Origin: JAABRU01 sp050180235
Lineage (GTDB): Bacteria; Desulfobacterota; Desulfobacteria; Desulfobacterales; Desulfococcaceae
Assembly: GCA_050180235.1 (NCBI GenBank)
Contig: JBFXEJ010000084.1
Location: 1 to 29,091 of the forward strand
Length of the DNA stretch: 29,091 nucleotides
Direction of reading: 5' to 3'
The translations under genes and the position numbers were made by a program. A model generated the notes under the pieces. The model ran no database searches and was not told the DNA's origin. It saw only the letters and a list, made by a program, of their open reading frames with translations. This document shows, piece by piece, positions 1 through 8,361 of the stretch; positions within the stretch are counted from its first letter, which is position 1, and every line of letters begins with the position of its first letter.

Positions 1-44
1 CGGATATTTTCACTGCCGCAGCGGCGGCATTTTGCTGCAATCAT
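1..44 (-). CDS. 5' end of a truncated zinc-ribbon ORF, possibly an IS transposase
   Basis: Reading the minus strand from an ATG at 44 gives MIAAKCRRCGSENI before the left edge of the window. An AAGGAG ribosome-binding site lies 7 bases upstream of the ATG. A CxxCGSENI start is typical of the small N-terminal zinc ribbon of IS1-like and related transposases, but also of other zinc-ribbon proteins. Only 14 codons are visible, so the family is a guess. The strong Shine-Dalgarno and the cysteine pair are what is actually seen. Confidence 0.42.
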   Translation of the reverse strand, partial: MIAAKCRRCGSENI

Positions 45-329
45 TTTTCTGCTCCTTCGGCAATGGCATGTTGAGAAAAACGGGAGCAGTATAGCATAAG
101 TTTATCAGCATGAAAAGTCCCACTACCTAAAAACCGACTGAAAACTCAGTTTCCGGATCGCGTCTGTGTTTTCAAAAAAAACTGATCTGTGAATAATTCA
201 AATTTAACACTATAGCAAAACTTAATTTTTTTTGCAATACCCATAAGACCTCCTGAAAATCTCATTTTTCTTATTTTACTGATGTTACGCTAGCCTTAAA
301 AAAATCAGCAGGTTACTGTATCCTCCGTC

Positions 330-349
330 ATTCCGGCGAAAGCCGGAAT
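330..349. repeat. REP-like hairpin with GAAA tetraloop
   Basis: ATTCCGGC, GAAA, GCCGGAAT forms a perfect 8-bp stem closed by a GNRA-type tetraloop. A related imperfect hairpin with a GCAA loop is at 18266-18285. This looks like a short extragenic palindrome of REP type. Confidence 0.6.
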
Positions 350-381
350 CCGGTAATTTCGTTTGCATTCCGCACTTTATT

Positions 382-418
382 TGCAAAAAACCGCTCCGCT
401 CAATTTTTGCACTCCTCC
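382..418 (-). repeat. dispersed repeat with GTGCAAAAA/TTTTTGCAC stem (copy 1)
   Basis: Reverse-oriented copy of a 37-39 bp intergenic repeat whose ends GTGCAAAAA and TTTTTGCAC can pair around a GC-rich loop (AAGCGGAGCGG; here with one change). Other copies are at 8119-8156, 14741-14778 and 28771-28808. All copies are in intergenic DNA, and three of them lie inside or next to elements with ATACC...GGTAT ends. Confidence 0.7.
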
Positions 419-701
419 GGATTTGCATTCCGCATCGTATAATACCAATGGCGAATCGGTATCAGTCCCAAAAATAGCAAACATATTTTTCTCTTTTCAT
501 TTTTGCCCTGTCAGTTTAATATGTCTCTCCTGATTGAACCCGCTACCCAAAGGTTTATCATATGATGAAAAGTTTATATAAAAAAATTGCAGATAAAATT
601 CAGGAAGTTTACGGGCTTTATCACCGTCTGATCCTTGTGCCCGGACTTTCTGCTTCGGGGAAAATTGGTATAATACCAAATCGCCATTGAAAATATACTT
701 A

Positions 702-836
702 GGTGATTTCCATTAAAGATTATACCGTTTTTCGCAGGGCGGGCACGGCTTTTTGTGCCCGCCGTCCTGCTGAAACGGCGGGCACAAAAAGCCGTGCCCA
801 CCCTACAATATGGTACATTTTTTCATGGAAATCGCC
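702..836 (+). mobile_element. MITE-like element with giant inner palindrome, TTA-flanked
   Basis: A 135-bp non-coding element starting GGTGATTTCC and ending GGAAATCGCC, with TTA immediately outside both ends (699-701 and 837-839). Its centre is an inverted repeat: arm 737-765 pairs with 775-803 at 28 of 29 positions around a 9-nt loop. Each arm also folds on itself (GCGGGCAC with GTGCCCGC), so a cruciform of two smaller hairpins is an alternative fold. A second copy, in the opposite orientation and 136 bp long, is at 14563-14698. There is no ORF of its own, so any mobilisation would need a transposase supplied in trans (inference). Confidence 0.7.
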
Positions 837-839
837 TTA

Positions 840-938
840 GGGTTTGTAAAAAAATAACCTGTACAATTTTCCTGTCTGAAAACCCTAAGGGTTTTAGAAA
901 CCCTTAGGGTTTGGAACATTTTATTTTGATACAGACCC
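840..938. mobile_element. short TTA-flanked element with GGGTTTGTA/TACAGACCC ends
   Basis: A 99-bp segment between two TTA trinucleotides (837-839 and 939-941), shared with the neighbouring elements on either side. Its ends GGGTTTGTA and TACAGACCC are imperfect inverted repeats. Inside, AAACCCTAAGGG and CCCTTAGGGTTT form a 12-bp stem with a 9-nt loop near 883-915. No other copy is visible in this window, so calling it an element rests on its ends and flanks. Confidence 0.4.
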
Positions 939-941
939 TTA

Positions 942-1041
942 GGTGATTTATGAAAATAAATATTCCGGTTCAGTTCACAGACACAGGGCAAAAACTGGAA
1001 GTTTTTGATACTTTGGTGGGGATATTTTTCTGGAAATCACC
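942..1041 (-). mobile_element. 101-bp-type MITE (copy 1, reverse orientation)
   Basis: A 100-bp copy of the repeat seen also at 25540-25640 and 28861-28961 (101 bp each), and truncated at 14486-14562. It is bounded by TTA at 939-941 and 1042-1044. It contains the conserved hairpin at 989-1007 in the AAAACT/AGTTTT version. The apparent first codons of the large kinase ORF downstream begin inside this element, which argues against an upstream start for that gene. Confidence 0.75.
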
Positions 1042-1090
1042 TTATGAAACACACCCTGCTCCTCTCAGGATGGGATTTTCTGAAAAAATC

Positions 1091-1106
1091 AATGGGGAAT
1101 CGGTAT
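1091..1106 (+). repeat. right-hand end of an ATACC...GGTAT family element
   Basis: AATGGGGAATCGGTAT matches the AATGGCGAATCGGTAT family end with one change. Together with the left-hand end at 667-690 it brackets the whole block of TTA-flanked elements at 702-1041, as if these had accumulated inside an older element. It lies 42 bases upstream of the proposed kinase start at 1149. Confidence 0.6.
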
Positions 1107-1148
1107 AACAAGTCCGCGCGGGAACGGGCGGGAAAGGATTTATTGCAG

Positions 1149-4100
1149 ATGAATTTTTCAGGTATTACCGGACTGATTAACAACGCAGCACTTTTGCTGG
1201 CCATTGGCCTGCTCTACGATATGTCAGGAGTGAGTCCGCGGGGCGGAAAGCCGTCTGTTCAGCAGTTTTTTGCAGGCATCATTCTCGGTATCATCGGCAT
1301 AGCGATTATGCTCAGTCCCTGGAAACTTTCTCCGGGAGTGGTGTTTGACACCCGTTCTGTGCTTTTGTGCATATCAGGGCTTTTTTTTGGAACTTTCTCC
1401 ACAATTCTGGCAGTGGTGATGACCGGTGTTTTCCGTCTGTACACAGGCGGAACCGGTGCATGGACAGGTTTGGCAGTCATTGTTACATCAGGCGGCATTG
1501 GACTGGCATGGCGGCATCTCCGCCGCAGCCCGGCGGAGACGGTTTCCATTCTTGAATTGTATTTCCTCGGCCTTGCCGTTCACATTGCTATGCTGCTTTG
1601 GATGCTGACCCTGCCCGGGGGGATTGGCGCAGAAGTGCTTTCCCATATTACGCTTCCGGCTTTGCTGATCTATCCGCCAACTACTGCTGCTATGGGCTGG
1701 CTGATGGTGAACCGGGGAGCGCGAAAACGCGCGGAAGAGGCTTTGCGCAAAAGCGAACAGACCGCGCGTGCTCTTCTGAATGTTCCCAATGTGGCTGTCT
1801 TTCTCACGGATCACAGCGCCATATTTCTTGATGCGAATGAAACAATGGCAAAGCGGTTTAACATGAGCGTTTCAGAACTTGTGGGCAAAAGTATATGGGA
1901 CATCCTGCCACCGGAAGTTGCCGCAGGACGGAAAATTTTTTTTGAAAGGGTTCTGCGTGAAAAAAAACAGGGGCGTTATGAGGACAATCGCGATGGAATG
2001 TGGAATGAATCCATCATCACGCCGATTCTGGATGAGAGCGGAGAAGTGTCAAGGGTGGTTATATTCAGTTTTGACATTACCGAGCGCAGGCAGACCGCGC
2101 AATCCCTAATTGAACCTGAACCAACCTACCGCAATGTTGTCAACACACTACAAGACCCATTGTCTGTGAATGACAGCAACGGCAATCTTCTTTTTGCAAA
2201 TGAAAAATCAGCCCGGAACATGTCAGGGGGACTGCCCGAAGAAATCATTGGGAAAAACATCCGGGAGTTTCTGCCAAAGGAACAGGCTGATAACCTGACA
2301 GAAATGTACAGAAAAGTTATTGCAGATGATCACCCTGTTCAGCAGGAAATAGAGATTTCTCTGAGCAGCGGCAGCAGATGGTTTTTAAACACACTTCAGC
2401 CCATTCATTTCGGATTTGAAAAAATATGTGCTGTACTGTCAATTTCCCTAGATATTACCGGGCGCAAGCGGGCAGAAGAGGCTCTGCGCGCGAGTCAGAA
2501 AGAATTGCAGATTACACTTGATGCCACCACAGACGGCATATGGGAATGGAATTTCCAAAGCAATGAACTTTTCTTCAACCCCAGATATTATATAATGCTG
2601 GGGTATGAACCCTTTGAATTTTCTGCCACGTTTGAAAACTGGAAAGATCTGGTGCATCCTGATGACCTGGAAAAAGCCCTGTCTGTCGCTGCCAGTTATC
2701 TGAATACCAAGCCGGATTTGTATCAAAATGAATTTCGTCTCAGAACAAAAAGCGGCGATTACCGGTGGATTCACACCCGCGCCAGAGTGGTGGAACTAAA
2801 TGAAAAGGGCGAGGCCCTCAGAATGATCGGCAGTCATGAGGACGTCACCGAGCGCAGACAGGCTGAAGAAAATCTGCGAATCAGCGAAAGGCGGTATCAG
2901 AAAGCCCAGGAAATGGGGCATGTGGGCAACTGGGAATACAATCTGAAAACAGCCTCTTTCTGGGGATCTGACGAAGCCAAACGCATATACGGATTCGATC
3001 CTGAAAAATCGGATTTTTCAACAGAGGAGGTTGAAAACTGCATTCCCGAAAGGGAAAGGGTCCATCAGGCACTGCTTGACCTTATAAAGCAGGGAAAAGA
3101 ATACCATCTGGAATTTGAAATTCATCCAAAAAATTCATCAGAACCCAAAATCATAAGCTCCATAGCTGAACTACAGAAAAATGAAAAAGGCGAGACTCTG
3201 GTGGTGGGCGTGATTCAGGACATCACCGAACGCAAGCGAATGGAGCAGGCTCTGCGGAAAAGCGGAGAGCAGTTGCGTTTTCTGAACGCAAATCTTACCG
3301 ACAGGATGATTTATCAGCTCCGCAGCGGGAAAGATGGAAGGAATCAGCGCTTCACCTATATAAGTCCCTCAGTGGAGCAGCTTCACGGCCTGACAGTGGA
3401 AGAAGCGACAGAAAATCCCATGCTGCTCTATGAGCAGGTGACAGAGGAATACCGGGCTTTTGTGGCAGCACAGGAAGCCCATGCTGCGGAAAACATGGCA
3501 ACATTCAATGTGGATGTGATGATGCGGCTTCCCTCAGGAGAACTGCGCTGGCGCAATTTCATCTCTTCACCCCGTCAACTTTCGGATGGCAGCCTGCTGT
3601 GGGATGGCATAGAAACCGACATCACCGAGCGCAAACGTGCAGAGGAGGCTTTGCGCGCAAGTGAGCAGTTGCTGAAAAAGGTTCTGGAAACAATCCCTGT
3701 GGGAGTATGGATAGCTGACAAAACAGGAAAAATCATGCACGGCAATCCGGCTGGAAAGGAAATCTGGAAAGGCGCCAGATATGTGGGGCCGGAAGAGTTT
3801 CATGAATACAAAGCCTGGTGGGCAAAGACAGGAAAAAGAATAGAGCCGGAGGAATGGGGGCTTGCCAGAGCGGTTTCCAAAGGGGAATCTTCATTTGAGG
3901 AGGAAATCGAAATTGAATGTTTTGACGGTTCCCATAAAATTATCCTCAACTGGGCCATTCCGATTGCGGGGCCTGACAATGAAATTGAAGGAGCGATCTC
4001 TGTCAACCGGGACATCACAGTCCGCAGGCGCGCGGAACAGGAACTCAGAAAAAGCCAGTCGCGTCTGCGGACACTGATTGACACCATTCCCGATTTGATC

Positions 4101-6650
4101 TGGCTCAAGGATCCGGAAGGGGTTTATCTGCAGTGCAATCCGCGTTTTGAGGCTTTTTTTGGTGCAAAGGAAGAAGAAATTATCGGAAAAACAGACTATG
4201 ACTTCATGGAAAAAGATCTGGCGGATTTTTTCCGCCACCATGACAAAGCCGCAGTAACTGCTGGAAAACCGAACATAAATGAGGAAATGATTACCTTCGC
4301 GGATGGACACAGAGAGATTCTGGAAACCATCAAGACCCCTGTTTATGAATCTGATGGAAAACTTATGGGTGTTCTGGGCATAGGCCGGGATATCACTGCG
4401 CGCAAGCAGACAGAGCAGGCTTTGCGGGAAAGCGAAGAACGGTTTAAGGCTCTGCACAATGCATCCTTTGGCGGAATCACGATTCATGACAAAGGTGTTA
4501 TTTTGGAATGCAATCAGGGACTTTGTGAAATAAGCGGTTATGCAAAAGAGGAACTGATCGGCATGGACGGTCTGCTGCTGATTGCAGAAAAATCCCGAAA
4601 TGCCGTGAGAGCCAATATTCTTTCAGGCTATGAAAAGCCCTATGAAGCCTTTGGACTGCGAAAAGATGGCACAGAATATCCCCTGCGGCTGGAAGCCAGG
4701 AATATCCCGTATAAGGGAAAAAAGGTAAGGGTTGTTGAATTCAGAGACATCACTGAGCAGAAAAAGGCAGAAGCGGATATAAAAGAGAGTGAAGAGCGGC
4801 TTCGCAGCATTTTTGAAAATATCCCCATTGGCATGTTCCTGTCCACACTGGAAGGCAAATTTGTCTATGTCAATCCCGCCCTCCCCGCTATGCTGGGCTA
4901 TGCCTCACCGGAGGAATTGATTCAGACCGTCAACCAAAGCTCGATTGCGGCCGCACTCTATGAAGATCCGGCCAGACGTCCGGTATTTGTGAAACAGGTT
5001 GAAAGTACCGGGGGGAATTGGAAAATATTCGAAAACCGCTACCGGCGCAGGGACGGGCAGGTCATAGACGCCATTCTTTCCTTTTGCCAGCGGCCGGAGC
5101 CGCTGACCGGAAAGCATCTTCTGTATGGCTTTGTGCAGGACATCACCGAACGCAAGAGAGCAGATGAGGAGTTGATGCAATATCGGGAACATCTGGAAGA
5201 ACTGGTGAAAGCGCGCACAGCGGAACTCAGACTTGCCAAAGAACAGGCCGAGTCCGCCAATTTGGCCAAAAGCCGCTTTCTTTCCAACATGAGTCATGAA
5301 CTGAGAACCCCGCTGAATATCATCATGGGTTTTTCCCGGCTCATGCAGAGAGAAAAAAATATGATGCCGTCCCAACTGGAAAAACTGGAGACTGTTGTGA
5401 AAAGCGGTGAGCATCTGCTGGAACTGATCAACGAAGTGCTTGAGATGTCCAAAATAGAGACCGGAAGCTTCCGTCTTTCAGAAGATGAGTTCAATCTGCA
5501 TCAGGTGCTGGATACACTGGAGAGCATGTACGCGTTCCGGGCACGGGAAAAAGGAATTGAACTCCGGTTTGAATCATCTCCTGAAACCCCCAGATTTATC
5601 CGCGCGGATGAACAGAAATTTCGGCAGGTGCTTCTGAATCTGCTGGGCAATGCGGTCAAGTTCACTTCACAGGGGCATATCATCATCCGGATCGGATATT
5701 CTGAAAAAGATTTCCGCTTATCCGCTGAGGTTGAAGATACGGGGCCGGGCATTGCCCCGGAAGAAATGCACCTGCTGTTTCAGCCCTTCGGACAGACCGA
5801 AACCGGCCGGAAAAGTACGGAAGGAACCGGACTGGGGCTGCCCATCAGCAAAAAATATGCTGAACTTATGGGCGGAGAAATATCTGCCGAAAGTCAGCCG
5901 GGAAAAGGCAGCATCTTCCGTTTTCATATCCGGGTACAGAAAGCTGAAAACGGAAAGATTCTTAAAAAAAAGCCGGAACGCAGAGTGATCGGACTTGCAC
6001 CGGGACAGCCTGTTTACCGCATTCTGATTGCCGAAGACAATGCGGATAACCGCAGTCTGCTGAGCAGTCTTCTGCAGTCTGCCGGTTTTGAGGTGTGTAT
6101 GGCAGAAAACGGACAGGAAGCCCTTGAATTATGGAAGACCGCATCTCCCCATCTGATTCTGATGGATATGAGGATGCCGGTTATGGACGGATATGAGGCA
6201 GTAAAAATTATCCGCAATTCAGAAAATTCTGCCGCCCAGATTCCGGTTATTGCCGTCACGGCCTATGCTTTTGAGGAAGACCGGAAAGCTGTGATGACCG
6301 CAGGCTGCAGCGATTTTATCCGCAAACCGTTCAGGGAATCAGAGATTTTCGAAAAGATTGCTTTTTATCTGGGAGTCCGTTATATATATGAGGAAATATC
6401 TGTACAGGAAAAATCTGCCCTTAATGAACTGAAACCGGGCGATCTGTCGGATTTGCCCGGAGAATGGCTTGCGGAAGTCCGCAATGCTGCAATGCGGGGG
6501 AATTCAAAAGCTCTGCTTGAACTTGTATCCCGGATTCGGAATGAGCATTCTGAGGCTGCTGAGGGACTGACCGAACTGGTTGCGAAATATCAGTTCAAAA
6601 AAATTGCTGATCTGATCCCGGCAAAGGAGAAGGGAAATGAACACATCTGA
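1149..6650 (+). CDS. giant membrane hybrid histidine kinase: 5TM-LytS sensor, nine PAS, HisKA, HATPase, receiver
   Basis: A 1833-residue signalling kinase. Residues 1-185 form a multi-helix membrane sensor of the 5TM-5TMR_LYT (LytS/YhcK) type, recognisable by its DTRS...FRLYTGG stretch. Nine PAS domains follow (about 203-1345), each closed by a DITERKRAEEAL-like linker. A coiled coil leads to the dimerisation/phospho-acceptor domain (SHELRTPLN, His1383) and an HATPase domain with an N box (LLNLLGNAVKF) and a G box (GTGLGLPIS, about 1560). A receiver follows with Asp1673 in LMDMRMP, then a helical tail without the canonical HxxKG of Hpt domains. I chose ATG 1149 because the frame upstream runs through repeat copies (942-1041 and 1091-1106) and AAAGGA stands 10 bases before it. 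The start could be 1047 or 1095. The stop overlaps the next gene by 14 bp. The signal sensed is unknown, and no output domain is present. Confidence 0.9.
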   Translation: MNFSGITGLINNAALLLAIGLLYDMSGVSPRGGKPSVQQFFAGIILGIIGIAIMLSPWKLSPGVVFDTRSVLLCISGLFFGTFSTILAVVMTGVFRLYTGGTGAWTGLAVIVTSGGIGLAWRHLRRSPAETVSILELYFLGLAVHIAMLLWMLTLPGGIGAEVLSHITLPALLIYPPTTAAMGWLMVNRGARKRAEEALRKSEQTARALLNVPNVAVFLTDHSAIFLDANETMAKRFNMSVSELVGKSIWDILPPEVAAGRKIFFERVLREKKQGRYEDNRDGMWNESIITPILDESGEVSRVVIFSFDITERRQTAQSLIEPEPTYRNVVNTLQDPLSVNDSNGNLLFANEKSARNMSGGLPEEIIGKNIREFLPKEQADNLTEMYRKVIADDHPVQQEIEISLSSGSRWFLNTLQPIHFGFEKICAVLSISLDITGRKRAEEALRASQKELQITLDATTDGIWEWNFQSNELFFNPRYYIMLGYEPFEFSATFENWKDLVHPDDLEKALSVAASYLNTKPDLYQNEFRLRTKSGDYRWIHTRARVVELNEKGEALRMIGSHEDVTERRQAEENLRISERRYQKAQEMGHVGNWEYNLKTASFWGSDEAKRIYGFDPEKSDFSTEEVENCIPERERVHQALLDLIKQGKEYHLEFEIHPKNSSEPKIISSIAELQKNEKGETLVVGVIQDITERKRMEQALRKSGEQLRFLNANLTDRMIYQLRSGKDGRNQRFTYISPSVEQLHGLTVEEATENPMLLYEQVTEEYRAFVAAQEAHAAENMATFNVDVMMRLPSGELRWRNFISSPRQLSDGSLLWDGIETDITERKRAEEALRASEQLLKKVLETIPVGVWIADKTGKIMHGNPAGKEIWKGARYVGPEEFHEYKAWWAKTGKRIEPEEWGLARAVSKGESSFEEEIEIECFDGSHKIILNWAIPIAGPDNEIEGAISVNRDITVRRRAEQELRKSQSRLRTLIDTIPDLIWLKDPEGVYLQCNPRFEAFFGAKEEEIIGKTDYDFMEKDLADFFRHHDKAAVTAGKPNINEEMITFADGHREILETIKTPVYESDGKLMGVLGIGRDITARKQTEQALRESEERFKALHNASFGGITIHDKGVILECNQGLCEISGYAKEELIGMDGLLLIAEKSRNAVRANILSGYEKPYEAFGLRKDGTEYPLRLEARNIPYKGKKVRVVEFRDITEQKKAEADIKESEERLRSIFENIPIGMFLSTLEGKFVYVNPALPAMLGYASPEELIQTVNQSSIAAALYEDPARRPVFVKQVESTGGNWKIFENRYRRRDGQVIDAILSFCQRPEPLTGKHLLYGFVQDITERKRADEELMQYREHLEELVKARTAELRLAKEQAESANLAKSRFLSNMSHELRTPLNIIMGFSRLMQREKNMMPSQLEKLETVVKSGEHLLELINEVLEMSKIETGSFRLSEDEFNLHQVLDTLESMYAFRAREKGIELRFESSPETPRFIRADEQKFRQVLLNLLGNAVKFTSQGHIIIRIGYSEKDFRLSAEVEDTGPGIAPEEMHLLFQPFGQTETGRKSTEGTGLGLPISKKYAELMGGEISAESQPGKGSIFRFHIRVQKAENGKILKKKPERRVIGLAPGQPVYRILIAEDNADNRSLLSSLLQSAGFEVCMAENGQEALELWKTASPHLILMDMRMPVMDGYEAVKIIRNSENSAAQIPVIAVTAYAFEEDRKAVMTAGCSDFIRKPFRESEIFEKIAFYLGVRYIYEEISVQEKSALNELKPGDLSDLPGEWLAEVRNAAMRGNSKALLELVSRIRNEHSEAAEGLTELVAKYQFKKIADLIPAKEKGNEHI

Positions 6651-7896
6651 AACCGAAGCATTGAAGGCAAAGATTCTGATTGTGGATGACACCCTTGAAA
6701 ATCTTCAGTTTCTCTCATATATGCTGCGTCAGAATGCTTATTCCGTCACAGCCGCGGCAGACGGCCCCAGCGCTCTGATGATTGCTGCAAATGATCCCCC
6801 GGATCTGGTTCTGCTGGATATCCGGATGCCGGAAATGGACGGATACGAAGTCTGCGCACACCTGAAATCAGATGCAAAAACAAAAAATATTCCGGTCATT
6901 TTTCTCAGTGCCCTGGATGATCTTCAGAACAAAATCAGGGGATTTTCCCTGGGCGGCTCTGATTATATTGCCAAACCCTTTCAGTATGAGGAGGTTCTGG
7001 CAAGGGTGAACACGCATGTTTCCCTGAGACAGATGCAGCAGAGTCTTGAACAGCAGAACATTCTTCTGCACCGGGAAATCACTCAGCGCAGGAATGCAGA
7101 GGAGGCTTTGAAAAAAGCCAACGAAGAACTTGAAATCCGGATTCAGGATCGTACAGCGGAACTTCTGAAAGCCAAAAATGCGGCCGAATCTGCAAACCGG
7201 GCAAAATCTGCCTTTCTTGCCAGCATCAGTCATGAATTCAGAACACCCCTGAATCCGATTATCGGCATGACAGATTTTCTGCTAAGAAATGCCCTGCCCG
7301 GCTCCAAAGAAGAGCATTCTCTAAGCATCATTGCTGTATCAGGAAAACAACTGCTGGACATGGTTGAAGAGCTCATCTCACTGGTACGGATGGAGGCTGA
7401 TGGCATTCAACTGAAAAATCATATGGTTGAATTAATTCCCTTTTTGAAATCCGCTGCGGCAAACCTTTCTTATGCCGCAGGAAAAAAGGGGCTGAAGGTC
7501 CGGCATGAGACATACGGGGCTGTCCCGGTTCAGATTGTCACGGATCCGGAAGTGCTGAACAGCATTCTGGACAGGCTTGGCAAAAATGCTGTCAAATTCA
7601 CGGAAAAAGGAGAGATCATCATTTCTGTCCGGAAAATCTGTGAAAATGAAACATCGCCCATGCTGTGTTTCTCGGTCGAAGATAAAGGTGCGGGGATACC
7701 CGCGGATCGTATGCAGCATATTTTTGAGGATTTTACACAGGCTGATGATTCCCTGACCAGAAGATATGAAGGCATAGGACTGGGACTGACAATAATCCGG
7801 AGGCTTGTGCATCATCTGGGCGGACGGATCTGGGCGGAAAGCATTGAAAAAAAGGGCAGCACCTTTCATTTCACAGTCCCGTTTCACAAATTCTGA
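6637..7896 (+). CDS. receiver-histidine kinase (REC-HisKA-HATPase)
   Basis: A soluble 419-residue protein. It has an N-terminal receiver (IVDDT; acceptor Asp61 in LLDIRMPEMDG; Lys in AKPF), a coiled coil (about 125-185), a HisKA domain (SHEFRTPLN, His199) and an HATPase domain (GAGIPADRM, GIGLGLTI). The arrangement suggests a relay: the upstream membrane kinase phosphorylates the receiver, which controls this kinase (inference from domains and overlap). ATG 6637 is preceded by GGAGAAGGGAA and overlaps the previous stop by 14 bp, so translation is probably coupled. The first gene of the downstream pair (8362-12207) is followed by a receiver-kinase with a nearly identical junction, showing that the two-gene unit was duplicated. 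No DNA-binding domain is present. Confidence 0.9.
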   Translation: MNTSETEALKAKILIVDDTLENLQFLSYMLRQNAYSVTAAADGPSALMIAANDPPDLVLLDIRMPEMDGYEVCAHLKSDAKTKNIPVIFLSALDDLQNKIRGFSLGGSDYIAKPFQYEEVLARVNTHVSLRQMQQSLEQQNILLHREITQRRNAEEALKKANEELEIRIQDRTAELLKAKNAAESANRAKSAFLASISHEFRTPLNPIIGMTDFLLRNALPGSKEEHSLSIIAVSGKQLLDMVEELISLVRMEADGIQLKNHMVELIPFLKSAAANLSYAAGKKGLKVRHETYGAVPVQIVTDPEVLNSILDRLGKNAVKFTEKGEIIISVRKICENETSPMLCFSVEDKGAGIPADRMQHIFEDFTQADDSLTRRYEGIGLGLTIIRRLVHHLGGRIWAESIEKKGSTFHFTVPFHKF

Positions 7897-7900
7897 ACTG

Positions 7901-8077
7901 TTATACCGGTTCGCCATTGAAAATATACTTATGATTCGGTTTCCCACAGAGGACACAGAGAGGAAAAAAACCACAGAGAACACAGAGGAAAAATTCTTTT
8001 TTTTCTGTGTTCTCTTTGCAGTAATCTGTGTTCTCTGCGGGAAATAAATATATAAATTTAATGGAGAATTGGTATTA
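7901..8077. repeat. MITE-like element with ATACCGGTTCGCCATT/AATGGAGAATTGGTAT ends
   Basis: The left end (7902-7918) and right end (8060-8075) are imperfect inverted repeats of the ATACC...GGTAT family. The interior carries a second, unrelated inverted motif made of CACAGAGGACACAGAG and CTGTGTTCTCT segments, a kind of repeat common between genes in many bacteria. No ORF with support is inside; the 80-codon open frame is repeat-derived. Confidence 0.55.
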
Positions 8078-8340
8078 TACCGGTTCGCAACTGATCTGAT
8101 ACTGTCCCGGAATGATCCGGAGGAGTGCAAAAATTAAGCGGAGCGGTTTTTTGCACAGACAGAAGAGCGGAAAAACTGACAATATTATATGAAATCTGAA
8201 AAAGATTTCAGCAAAAAAAAATTTCCGACCACGCTGTTTTTCTGCCACGAAGACGCAAAGACACAAAGTTTCACGAAGGTTTAATGCCCAATTATTTTTC
8301 AGATTTCATATTATATAAAATCAATGGCGAATCGGTATTA
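8075..8340. repeat. second ATACC...GGTAT element, joined end to end with the previous one
   Basis: The left end TATACCGGTTCGC (8075-8087) abuts the right end of the preceding element, producing a palindromic junction. The right end AATGGCGAATCGGTAT is at 8323-8338. Inside lie the GTGCAAAAA-stem repeat (8119-8156) and a CACGAAGACGCAAAGACAC segment (8247-8265). Together with the previous element it fills the whole 7897-8361 gap, leaving no room for a conventional promoter except within the repeats. Confidence 0.55.
8119..8156 (+). repeat. dispersed repeat with GTGCAAAAA/TTTTTGCAC stem (copy 2)
   Basis: Located inside the 8075-8340 element. The 3' flank GCGGAAAAACTGAC is shared with copy 4, which shows that the conserved block is longer than the stem alone. 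Confidence 0.7.
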
Positions 8341-8361
8341 CATCTGCAAATTCAAATATAT

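Larger units (their letters stand above)
45..701. other. non-coding, AT-rich stretch with scattered repeats
   Basis: No credible gene is seen between the truncated ORF at the left edge and the repeat block that starts at 702. Positions 45-320 are AT-rich and show no recognisable feature. From 330 onward the stretch holds a GAAA-capped hairpin (330-349), one copy of the dispersed GTGCAAAAA...TTTTTGCAC repeat (382-418), one right-hand end of the AATGGCGAATCGGTAT family (445-462) and one left-hand end of the same family (667-690). Short minus-strand ORFs here are repeat-derived and have no supported start. Confidence 0.6.

Noticed and set aside
803..991. Small minus-strand ORFs around 497-991
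   Set aside because: They are composed of the repeats at 702-1041 and the same peptide fragments recur wherever the repeats do.
6410..6650. C-terminal helical tail of the hybrid kinases as a histidine phosphotransfer (Hpt) domain
   Set aside because: The length and helical look fit, but the HxxKG phospho-acceptor motif is absent in both paralogues, so Hpt function is not supported.
7432..8130. 232-codon minus-strand frame covering the 3' end of the receiver-kinase gene and the following repeats
   Set aside because: Half antisense, half repeat; no start signal or family features.
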